Shown: positions 1-8,740, numbered from the stretch's first letter. The stretch: DNA of 12,925 bases from Smittium culicis (GCA_001970855.1 LSSN01004515.1:1-12925), one strand, 5' to 3'. The notes: a model not told the origin generated them from the letters alone. Numbers and translations are program-made.

Positions 1-700
1 TCGCAAGTTTTAATAAAACCCTTTTTAAATACATGAATTACTACTATGCAATGCAACTGATTATTAAAGAGCTCTTTAAATGCCCTCTCTGAAAATAAAT
101 TTTAATAGTAATTGGTGACTGGTATGTGAACATGACGAATTCAAGATTCTTTTAGTGTTTTTATAGTATATAAGCTTTTTAATTAAATATATTTTATACT
201 TTAATTATAAAAATTTTCATTTTTGAAGATTTTTTTGACCCAAGTTATTTTCTGTTTGGATTTGAGCTTGTAATTTTAGGAATAAACATTAGTTGCGATT
301 CATTTTTCAACTCTCGCTATTATATAAACGCGGGAAATTTATTGGATAGCCACATACTTACAAAAAATAAACTAAAGTTAAAATAAGATAAGCTAAAGAA
401 ATGGACCAATGGAATTTATATAAAGGCGTGCTATTGTTTTATAATTGCGCAATATTCGAGAAATTGATACACTTAACAGCTTTCTCAAATGAGCCACAAT
501 ACCAGTAAAGTATTTTAGTGGAACAAATATGCAATTTTAGCTTGCTTATCCTATTGATTGTACTAATATGGGAGATTTCATTTTTAAAGTGTCAGTTACT
601 AAAAAAACAATAAGCTATTTTTATTGGATAATAAATATATATTAAATTTCAATGACTGTAACTTTACACAATAAAACGACTCCTTCATAAAGAACCTCCC

Positions 701-895
701 ACATGGGAGATTATTAGGTGAAATTGAACTTTTTTACTTGGAAATTCTATTTGCTAATGTGAATTAGGCAAAGTTGTTGGTAGTATTAGATCATTCAAAT
801 GAAAATACTTTCCAAAAATGTTTAAAAATAAAAGAAATGATGAGTATGAAATACTCAATAGAAAAAGTTCCACCCCTCAAAATAATCTCCCATAT
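701..895. repeat. Imperfect inverted repeat, possible small non-autonomous transposon
   Basis: The left arm has ATGGGAGATTATT at 703-715 and GAACTTTTT at 726-734. The right arm carries the reverse complement of both in the same order: AATAATCTCCCAT at 881-893 and AAAAAGTTC at 862-870. Spacing between the two blocks differs by about two bases. A third partial copy, ATATGGGAGATT, is at 566-577 in the left-arm orientation. Two matched blocks in each arm make chance pairing unlikely even in AT-rich DNA. No transposase, clear terminal consensus or target-site duplication is visible, so calling it a MITE-like element is inference. Confidence 0.4.
841..857. repeat. Short perfect hairpin beside the right arm of the inverted repeat
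   Basis: TGAGTAT, loop gaa, ATACTCA. It lies just inside the right arm of the inverted repeat and may be part of the same element. Function unknown. Confidence 0.35.
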
Positions 896-1879
896 ACTTG
901 GTGCATGAATAAGATAATAGATACAAGATGTATCGAGCTTTAATAGGAATGCTATTCCTTTTACTTATTCTTATTACAATTCTAAGTAGTAAAGGTTAAT
1001 TTTACATACATATTCATAATTTGTGCGTTAATGTCAATACTAACATTAAATTAAAGTAGAATAATATAAAGTTAATTGCTACTATTAATATGATATCAAT
1101 ATAAATAGTAATGAATAATAATATAGTTAATCAATTTATATAAATAGTATAAATGCTAATTTAAACACTATCAACACAAAGCAATATTTTTTAGTAGATG
1201 CATGCGTGTTTATTAAAATTAATAATCACATATTTGTGATTACGTGTGACTAATAGTTTATTAAATGATGTTTTGAAAAAATAAAAAGAAAAGCTCTGAG
1301 TACTAAATAATCAGAAACGTATAGTTAAGAATGATGATAGTATGCTATATCAGCTAGTATATAGTATTTTATCTAGGTATATTATTAACAAACTCCAGGA
1401 TTTAATAGATATATTTAATGCCACAATAGCCTGTAAAATTGGTATTATAAGCTATAAAATCATGAAAATAATGACTATATTGATGCGCTATATTTGTGTA
1501 ACAGAATAAAATTTAAATAAAAATTTAATTAGATAAATCTTTTATATCTTTTTAAATTAATTTAACTTGCAAGGTTTTACAATATTTATAAAAGTTTTTT
1601 ATAAGTTGGAGTCATTATATTCAAAATCATAATAAAAAAGATTATAATAGCCAAAAGAATAAAGTTTTTTACGTTTTTATTCCAAGCATATAGAATAAAG
1701 AACTTGGGTTAATACGAATTTTTGCAAAATAAAAACTGAAATAGTATAAAAAGTGATAATAAATTGAAATAACAAAATAATTTTATTGTTTTATCACGAT
1801 TAGATATATTTATATACTTGAATTCAAAAATTATACTTCAGAGAGGAGACACATTAAGTTACAAAAAATTTAGCATTGG

Positions 1880-2700
1880 CTAAGCAAATTTACTCGAAGA
1901 ATTTCTTGAGAGTCGGAAATATGTATCGAAGATGAAATATTTTGACCAAAATTCATACAAGACTATTTATCCTGTTGACAACCAATTTTTAGGAGCTAGC
2001 ATTTTTCTGATAGCTCTATACTTCTTAGAGTGTACAAAGGCTTAAAGACTTACTAATTCTGAGGCCAATAGATTATTCCCAAAAATCATTCTACGTTTAA
2101 AAGCTTTGCTTTATCAATAATAAATCTTAGAAGCCTATTTAATAAACACTTGCTATTGTTAGTATGCGTTGTTGAACAAAGAGTAGTAGCTACCTTTTTC
2201 TTCTAAATTTTGTAAGCAAATACCAGACACAAGATTGTATTAGTGTGTGCAGTTATTTGAAAAAGATTTTCGATCAGTCGATCAGCACGTTTTTCTTTAG
2301 GTGATACAATGACTAAATTCAGCACCCCTCGAATTATGCGGCTGTCTCCGTTATCTATTTATTGTATGACATTGGCTCTCAAAAAATCGGTTTCAGCAAG
2401 AAGAAATTTTATTTTTGCAATTAATTTCTTAACAGTGAGATCGTATGTGGTGCTTATTCCTTTAATATATCCAGAACCGGTGAAATTTGAATGACCGATA
2501 TGAAAAATGATTTAACAGATAAATTATCCAATGTTATTTTGGATCCGTAATGCATTGCGCGATTTTCAATTTCTGTACGGTTTGGTGATGACTTTATTAA
2601 AGCAATTTTTTAGGCTTTAATTCGGCCTGCTTTTAGAATATCTTCAGTAGAAATCTACGGAGCTGAGATCTCGAATTTATCTTGTTTGAGATTCGCCAGT
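1880..2700 (-). pseudogene. Tyrosine recombinase remnant of the DIRS element
   Basis: This is the enzyme that DIRS elements use in place of an integrase to insert a circular intermediate. On the minus strand the catalytic domain begins with YDLTVKKLIAKIKFLLAETD and FLRANVI; the Arg at 2377-2379 corresponds to the first catalytic Arg of the family (normally FLRPSDI). LNLVIVSPKEKR follows at about 2285-2320, a highly characteristic DIRS recombinase block, then LIENLFQITAHTNTILC and LNRLLRFIIDKAKLL. The C-terminus FIFDTYFRLSRNSSSKFA is open up to a TAG at 1880-1882 and keeps the candidate catalytic Tyr (codon 1919-1921). The H-x-x-R segment between these (about 1980-2060) is not readable. Stops lie at several places, including after FLRANVIQ and after LVFAYKI, and the last block is in another frame. 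Residues upstream of about 2560 (core-binding part) are poorly preserved. Confidence 0.8.
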
Positions 2701-2879
2701 CTAAAAAGCACTATTAGGAAGAGCAGTTTCTGGATTGGCCCCGGAAACTTCGCACTTATAAATAGTACAGTCAACAGTTTTAGTACATTGGCCTTGGAAT
2801 TTGACGAGAATCCCAAAAACTATAACTATCATCTTTCAATTTTGCTTTTTTTTGTGAAGAAAGATTACTTTCCGCTTTT

Positions 2880-3240
2880 TGGTTTTTTTATGTTTATTTT
2901 TGAATGCAAAAGGAGTGGACGCGAGGTTGAAAGGTACGTGAGTTCGGGGAAAATGTGACCTAAATATATTAGCGTCACCAGAGTCATTTTAAATCGTTTC
3001 CCTCAGATTTCTGAACTGCTTGCTAAATTAAATTCCACGTCAGGCAGAAGCAAGTATTTTTGGATCTGTACCAGTTGTATTTCGGTACTTTTTGACCTAA
3101 TTATTTCGCATATTCAAATCAGCTGAAGTAGGTTTCCACCCTCTTTATCAGTAAAGATGCTAAAAATTCCACAACGTGTTTAGCGTATTCTGAATTCAAT
3201 GTGTTGAATGTCACTTGCGAAAGTGACTATTTTTTCTGTG
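2880..3240 (-). pseudogene. Connection region between RNase H and recombinase
   Basis: Two fragments on the minus strand match the stretch that follows RNase H in DIRS polyproteins. HVVEFLASLLIKR near 3140-3180 corresponds to a conserved H-x-V-D-L-F-A-S motif. MTLVTLIYLGHIFPELTYLS near 2926-2987 corresponds to the L-x-T-P-x-W-x-x-x-x-W-F-P-x-L motif. In the second, both usual Trp residues are lost. The fragments are separated by stops and a frame change. The family assignment rests on position and motif resemblance recalled from known elements. Confidence 0.6.
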
Positions 3241-3299
3241 TATTTAATCTTCTGTATTGAGCACTGATGTAAAGTATGTGACTTTGGGCCTGGTATTCA

Positions 3300-3780
3300 T
3301 CTTTATTCAGTGATATAATATCTTCGTGCTATATTGATAAGCTCTGAAGTCGTTCCTCCAAAATTACTCACATATGTAAAGATGGTCGTTTTTTTCTGAG
3401 TAGATAAACGCATTTCGACCAATATAATACGCTTTTCAGCCTGTGATCATACAATACTGTGAAAAATTCATTGACTTTGATATGAATTTTTGCCTCGGTT
3501 TGAATCCATAAACCCAAATACGCGTGATTTTCCGCGAACATTCACCAGGCTGTGAACAAGAATCCGATAAATTTTCCTATTCGAGTTTCTAGGGCAAAAA
3601 TGAGAGCTTGCTACATTAAATCAGTTTTTTTATCCAGAAAATAGGTTCTATATCGCACTTTTCGACATAATTAGTGTAGAATTTCATCATTTCATCGACG
3701 AAAGATAGCGATTCTTGAGTTCCAGAAGTCGGTGAAACATAAGGCGTTCGGCTAAAAAGGTTATCGATATCTTTGAAATT
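3300..3780 (-). pseudogene. RNase H remnant with preceding RT-RH linker (DIRS type)
   Basis: On the minus strand the linker reads FLAERLMFHRLLELKNRYLS near 3708-3770, matching the ARL-x-x-R-x-LL-x-LKN motif that lies between RT and RNase H in DIRS elements. The RNase H part follows: GRNAFIYSEKN near 3395-3425 and, after a -1/+1 shift, TTIFTYVSNFGGT near 3352-3392. The latter matches the D-N-T-T-x-x-x-Y-V-x-x-x-GGT motif of DIRS RNase H, but the catalytic Asp of the DNTT block is no longer readable in frame. A stop follows soon after (ITE then TAA near 3303). The frame changes at least twice, so this is clearly a pseudogene. Continuity with the RT above and the connection region below places it in one polyprotein. 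Confidence 0.75.
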
Positions 3781-3849
3781 TTACTTTGAAGCTCACTAGA
3801 TATCTCAGTGCCGTTCAGCTAGCATTTAATAAGCTTCTGGACTCTCACC

Positions 3850-4560
3850 AAAGGTAACTTGATTTCATTCCGCTTGTAATTATCATTAAAGACTTTTTAT
3901 CGGTTGTAATAGGAAATTAGGCGAATTTTAGTCGTTGATCTTGAATCTAAGTTTTGTGAACTTGGAGTAAGTAAATCGAGTAAAAGTTTAAAATAATAAT
4001 ATGCTCTCTCAAATTATTAAAAAACCATCAAGAAATGCTGCTATCTGTTGCACTTTTTACCTGGCCTATTTAAATATCTGACTCATTTTCTTTTTAAATA
4101 TCAGTGGAAACAGTAACAGTCCGAAATTAAGCATGTGGAATTAAAATTATCAGCAATTCAACTCGAAACTTAAATATTCCCTGCACATAATGTGAATTAA
4201 GATGTGTATTAATGCTCCCTGTAGGTCTAAGGATGTAAGATAATCCTTGAGTCAAATCATTCTGCAGATCAAATATAGACTTTACATATTATAGCTATAT
4301 TTATCAAAATTAACGCTCAGATTGTGAAGTTTTATCACAAGTTTCAGTCTTCTAGTAATCTTTGGGATCGTGAATAACGGGCATTGAATCTAGGGCTCCC
4401 CAGCTAGATCTCTTCGATTTTATTTTTTGATAAGAGTGTAGCTAATTCCTCTGCTAGAGCCTTGATAGCTTCCCGGATCGGTGTTTTTTTGAGCCAATGG
4501 GTGTGTGACATGTAAGGTAGACTCAAAGGGTCTTCAGCAAAAGTCTGGCGTGATTGAGGC
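3850..4560 (-). pseudogene. Reverse transcriptase remnant (DIRS type)
   Basis: Reading the minus strand downward, an N-terminal block near 4400-4500 gives AIKALAEELATLLSKNKIEE, the usual DIRS RT lead-in. A frame change near 4390 gives CPLFTIPK, matching the conserved LF-x-I/V-PKK motif. Motif A is LTSLDLQGALIHI at 4201-4239; the catalytic Asp is kept (codon 4225-4227), but the expected Asp-Ala after the Gln reads Gly-Ala. Next come FHMLNFGLLLFPLIF near 4095-4141 (normally PFGLS-x-SP) and FLDG at 4024-4035, where an active enzyme has Tyr-x-Asp-Asp. KLRFKIND follows near 3925-3950 (normally LGF-x-IN). Stops interrupt the frame at many points, for example directly before the FHML block. The order and spacing of motifs make the family call firm and loss of activity certain. 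Confidence 0.85.
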
Positions 4561-4599
4561 AAAGTTTACGTCGCTGCCTCCCTCATCAAAAAATTTAAG

Positions 4600-5540
4600 T
4601 CGGAATGGTACAAAAATTTCGCCATAAGCAGTAAATTTTTTGGGCTATGCTGTTTTTTCTTTTTTATCTTTCTGCAGTCGGATAGTGGTTTATTCTGAGC
4701 TCTTGAATTGGATTATGAATAAATTATGCTCTATTTTTCGAGAACATAGGATATCTGTCAGTTTTGATTAAGTTGATTTGAACATTGAGACATTTAAATT
4801 TTTTTGATCCTATATGAATCTCTATTTAGACCTCCTCCCGTGGACGCGGACTCTTCTGTGAATATTTTAATTCAATTTAGTGGTTATTTTTCTTGATATG
4901 GCTTCAAAGGAGATTTCAATTGAAGCTATAGGAGCCGTAACAGATTTGCTTCTTTAAGAACCTTTTGAGATCGTTTTATTTTGGCTCTTACAAAAGTGCT
5001 GGATTCTCTTAAGCTTCTTCGGAGATTTCTTGAATATATTTCTGCTAAACTCCATCTTGATCCACTAGCGGTTTGGTATCAGGTTCTATGAGTTGCTTTG
5101 ATTTCATGAAAACTATAATCCCTTGTTTAGATTATCCAGAGTTCATCTGTGGCGTCTATTCCAGGGAATTCTTGAAAACTTTGGTGATCATAATAGTTGA
5201 TAGTCCGAGTAGCTTGCATCAGAGCTAACTAAATTCCATATAGAACTGAATACTTTTTCATCAGTGCGCTTGATTCTTTATTTTTCAGTAGCGGTGAAAT
5301 GTGGTTAATTGAATTAGTATTTGGGAAGCTATTAATCTCAACCTTGATCTCTTCTTCGACCTACGGAGATTGGAATAAACCTTTTAAATCAATTTAATCG
5401 CTTCGTAAAGCTCTGAATAAACTGCATAATTTGTATCTTGTATCTTTTTTTTTGTTACATAAGGACTCTATTTTAACTGTTTACGAACCTTTTAATAACG
5501 AGTTTTTTCTAAATATCAGTCTGTAACCTGACTTATTCAT
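4600..5540 (-). pseudogene. Gag-like ORF remnant of the DIRS element
   Basis: The region upstream of the reverse transcriptase, in the position of the first (gag-like) DIRS ORF. A possible ATG on the minus strand is at 5538-5540 (reading MNKSGYRLIF), followed by a stop after 19 codons, so the frame is already broken. Later readable fragments shift between frames: YAVYSELYEAIKLI near 5380-5425, FPNTNSINHISPLLKNKESS near 5260-5330, KQLIEPDTKPLVDQDGV near 5053-5103, and TEESASTGGGLNRDSYRIKK near 4800-4860. The fragment ending PDTKPLVDQD looks like the conserved part of gag-like proteins in fungal DIRS elements; that resemblance is from memory and untested. There is no zinc knuckle that I can see. 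Multiple stops and frameshifts make it a pseudogene. The boundary with the RT reading frame is approximate. Confidence 0.55.
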
Positions 5541-5679
5541 GGCTTTTTGGTGTTTGAGCTTCTTTTATTTGGTCCGTATTATAGTAGATGAAGAGGAAAA
5601 GTTTTAAATATTCTTAATTATAATAATTTTTGATTTGAAAATCTTTATTCTGGTAGAGTACATTTTCTAATAAAAAAAG

Positions 5680-5693
5680 GTGAAAATTTTCAC
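5680..5693. repeat. Perfect 14-base palindrome
   Basis: GTGAAAATTTTCAC is its own reverse complement. It lies about 140 bases upstream of the possible gag start of the minus-strand DIRS relic. It could be a binding site or part of the element's terminal region, but palindromes rich in A and T arise easily here. Confidence 0.3.
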
Positions 5694-7119
5694 AAAATCG
5701 TGTAATTTACATTATAAACCATACAAAAATTTATTAGTTTATTTTAATTCACTTATTTGATTTCATTTTTTAATTTTAAATTTAGTATTATCCAATAAGA
5801 TAATAACACTTTATATTTGACCTCTATGAAGTAATGAAATTAAAAAAAAACATGTTCTTAATTTTTGTATGCTACAAAATAGTGCAGACATAAATAAGCT
5901 TTGTAACTGGTACTAATAGAGTGATTTTAAATATAATTAGATTTTTAGTTGATTGATAATAAACTATATGTTTACCAATGAACATTAATTAAAAAGAAAA
6001 TGTCAAATTATTTTTATTATTATAGAAATAGAATTAATTTCATTTATTTTTATATTGTAATAAACTTAATTAAAGAACAGATATTTAATAGAAATTTAAA
6101 AATCTTGGAGATTATAACGAATAAAGTATTTTTCTGCAGTTTAATATTGTTTGAGGGAATGGAAATGAATTTAAATTTTTAGATTTACAAATTTTATTTT
6201 AAAAGTATTATTACCTAAAAATAATTCTAAATTTTCTTTATTGGATAGTTATTAAATATGGAATTTCATACAATATTACTCATATGTCTAAAAGCCTTCT
6301 CATAGTAAAGAGCCACAGCTCTGGTAGTAATTTAATTAAAAGATTTACTAAAAATATAATGACACAGCCAACCTGAATTTCGAAAATAGAAACTTAAATT
6401 CACTATTGAATTAAAGTAGAAATTATATTTATGAGTAGAATACTTACTCCTGCAAATCAAAATATAGTTTATATGATCTATTATAGTATTAAAGTAAAAA
6501 AAGGTTCTATAATATATTTTATATATTTAAATTCTATATTATCGTTTAAATTACTTGTAAATATAAAAAAAAAATTTCCAAGACTTTTGATAAAGGGTTT
6601 AATTCGTATTTAAACTAAAATGTTATTTTCACTTTTTTTGGATAAAAGCGTAATGCTAAATATGTGTTAATAACTTCGATTGATATTATCTAATAAGAAT
6701 TTTTAACTATTATGTTATAATTTGCGAAAAAAATATGAAATTACGGCTTCAACATAAATAAAGATAGATAAAAAAAACCTATCTATTGTATCCAAGAAAT
6801 ATTTTATATCTATGATAAATTTAAATTTAATTATACTTTTTTTAGGAAATAATGCATATTTAATTATTTTTCAACTATATATCTTAGCTATGTACACTTA
6901 AAATTTAATGTGTTTTAATAATTTACCGTGGATTGACGTAAAATCAATCGTTTTATAATGTTGAATAAATAAAACTAATACACATTTTTACCAATTGTAA
7001 TATATTTTTTTATAAAGTCAAAAATTAATTTTGTTATATTTTATAAAATTTTGAAAATTTTATACGAATCCTGATGGTTTATAATATATAGAAGTACCAG
7101 TACTTGAGATAAGGAGTAT

Positions 7120-7468
7120 TAAGGCGAAATTTCATGGATTTTTATTAGAACCAGTATCTCAAAAAATATTTTCTATATTTCATAACATCTAATTCTATAT
7201 CATTTAATCAGCTCTATTTTATAATTTTTTATTAATAAAAAATTATTTTAATACTTTAAAATTAGTTATTTTTAAAATTTTTATTTTGGGAAACCTTATT
7301 TTTCTATTTTTTTTTGTTTATCAATTTTGATTTAAGACATCATATACAATTATTTTTATATTTTGTATCCTATGATTTATTGATATTTTATATTATTAAG
7401 ATTTTAAATATTAATAATTTTAAAATATCAGCAAAAAAAAAAATAAAAAAAATTAAAATTTCGCCTTA
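7120..7468. repeat. Inverted repeat with 13-base perfect ends, possible small element
   Basis: TAAGGCGAAATTT at 7120-7132 is matched by its exact reverse complement AAATTTCGCCTTA at 7456-7468. Weaker similarity (about 9 of 14) continues inward. The ends include the CGCC/GGCG core, unusual in this composition, which argues against chance. The span of 349 bp is typical of a non-autonomous DNA transposon. Near the left end there are also an 8-base inverted pair TTGAGATA (7104-7111) and TATCTCAA (7155-7162), and the palindrome-like AAGTACcaGTACTT at about 7092-7105. No transposase or target duplication was recognised. Confidence 0.35.
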
Positions 7469-8722
7469 TCGTGTTATTTCACCCTTTAATCACGCTAGCT
7501 ATAGAAAAATTAGAAATATATTAATACTTTTACAATTATGCGTTATTAATTCACCAAATCTTATGACTAAATCAGTTTAAATGGCCTTAATTTTAAATCT
7601 TTACTTTCGCTGAATTACATTTCAGATAAGATTTTAGAGTCGTTTTGGTGTTTATAATCATGATTTACAAAGAAAAAATTAAAATAAAATTCTTCAAATG
7701 AAGGTATGAATTAGAAAATTATAAAGTTTCTCAATTTTTTTCCGGGAAAATTATAAGCTAATATGAATTTTTTACAACATATTGAATATTTTTTTGAATA
7801 TTTTATTCAATTAGGAGCAAAAAATATAAATTTTATTTTGATTTTTAATTTTTTTTTGTTTGAGAGAGTATATTAAAAATAATTTAAAAGTACACAATAT
7901 GCTGTTAAAAAAGTTTTAAAAATATTATAAAATTTTTTCAACCGACCCCCTATCCGCCGCTCTAGTAGCTACATACCCACTGAGAATTGTTTAAAGGGAA
8001 TTTTATCTTGCACTATTTAATCTTTTACCCATCTTATCCCTTTCAGGAGATTTGGATCAACATTTTTTGTCGATTAGAAAAATCTAAATTTTTATTATTT
8101 ATTTATAAAGTTATGGTTTTATATTGTAATAGTTCAGCAAATTTTAGATTCAAGTGGAAGTATTAAATGTAAATTTTCGATAAGTATAGGGTTTTTTTTA
8201 TAATAATCATAATTTTTTAAGGGTTCAGATATTTATTATTAGGAAAATAAAGCGAGTAATCGGTCGTACTCGATAGCATATAAAATTTTCTAATATATAT
8301 TATACATTGATAAGGACTATAGTAATTATACATGTTTTCTTTAGCGTTTACACATTTTGATAAATAAACCTATATAAATAATGATAACAAAACTATTTTT
8401 CTTTTTCAAATTATCATAGCATAAAATGTTATTCTTTGAGAGATGATTTATTATCGGCTCTTTAAATATTAACTATCCATTTTATTTTAATTTATATGGT
8501 TTACTAAATGAAATATTATTTCAAGGAATCGAAGCTTTTTCTAAAGAATTTCCTGTTCATAAGCTGTACTTTTATTTTTAAATTCTACAATATGGTATTG
8601 TACGGAATGCCTCATGCAACCTTTAGTACTATTAATTTATATAAGCAAATAAAATTTCCAAGAAAAAAAATTTTCCACTTATCATAAAAATAACCCATAT
8701 ATATATGTAAGTGTAGAGCCGC

Positions 8723-8740
8723 CCAAAGAATTCTCTTTGG
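8723..8740. repeat. Hairpin, 7-bp stem
   Basis: CCAAAGA, loop attc, TCTTTGG. It is the strongest G+C-containing hairpin in the intergenic region and is not followed by a T-run on the plus strand beyond ordinary background. Role unknown. Confidence 0.35.

Larger units (their letters stand above)
1..1879. other. AT-rich non-genic DNA left of the retrotransposon relic
   Basis: No reading frame of convincing length or composition is present on either strand, and I recognise no protein motif in six frames. The stretch holds small structural signals listed separately: an inverted repeat at about 701-895, an 8-bp-stem hairpin at 1223-1242 (TAATCACA/TGTGATTA, 4-base loop), a 7-bp-stem hairpin at 841-857 (TGAGTAT/ATACTCA), and copies of TTATTGGATA at 339-348 and 621-630. 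A TATATAA followed by ACGCGGGAAA lies at 321-337. The 3' untranslated or terminal part of the neighbouring minus-strand retrotransposon probably lies in the right part of this stretch, but I could not place its end. Confidence 0.6.
1880..5540 (-). mobile_element. Decayed DIRS-like tyrosine-recombinase retrotransposon
   Basis: Conceptual translation of the minus strand, allowing frameshifts, gives recognisable DIRS-order domains from high to low coordinates. These are a gag-like region (about 5540-4600), reverse transcriptase (about 4560-3850), RNase H (about 3780-3300), a connection region (about 3240-2880) and a tyrosine recombinase (about 2700-1880). The RT to RNase H to tyrosine-recombinase order, with no DDE integrase, is diagnostic of the DIRS order as opposed to Ty1/copia or Ty3/gypsy. 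Many in-frame stops and frameshifts, plus changed catalytic motifs, show it is dead. G+C is clearly higher than in the flanks (29 of 60 bases at 4441-4500). Long terminal repeats are absent, as expected; the inverted or split repeats typical of the order could not be assigned. Limits given are those of recognisable coding sequence, not of the element. No methylase domain was recognised. Confidence 0.85.

Noticed and set aside
838..860. C-box-like TGATGA suggesting a C/D snoRNA
   Set aside because: No matching D box with terminal stem at a suitable distance; the segment is better explained as a hairpin within the inverted repeat.
2309..2494. 61-codon plus-strand open frame
   Set aside because: It lies antisense to the clear tyrosine-recombinase blocks (FLRANVI, LVIVSPKEKR) of the minus-strand retrotransposon relic; its own product resembles nothing.
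2686..2958. 90-codon plus-strand open frame
   Set aside because: Antisense to the connection region and recombinase N-terminus of the relic, where the minus strand gives family motifs; it starts at a non-ATG codon (TTG) and has no recognisable domain.
3490..3520. tRNA-like GGTTTGAATCC (T-loop resemblance)
   Set aside because: No acceptor, D or anticodon stem could be folded around it, and it lies within the RNase H remnant.
1880..5540. Ty3/gypsy or Ty1/copia retrotransposon
   Set aside because: No LTRs or DDE integrase; RT and RNase H motifs are of DIRS style and are followed by a tyrosine recombinase.
1824..5633. 11-mer TCAAAAATTAT at 1824-1834 and inverted at 5623-5633 as terminal repeats of the DIRS element
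   Set aside because: The match is made of A and T apart from one base and does not extend; 11-mers of this type pair by chance many times in this window.
6000..6182. 60-codon plus-strand open frame starting with ATG
   Set aside because: Made almost entirely of Asn, Ile, Phe, Tyr, Leu and Lys codons dictated by AT-richness; length is within chance expectation; no motif.
6431..6613. 60-codon plus-strand open frame
   Set aside because: Same AT-driven composition, no motif, no exon-like G+C rise.
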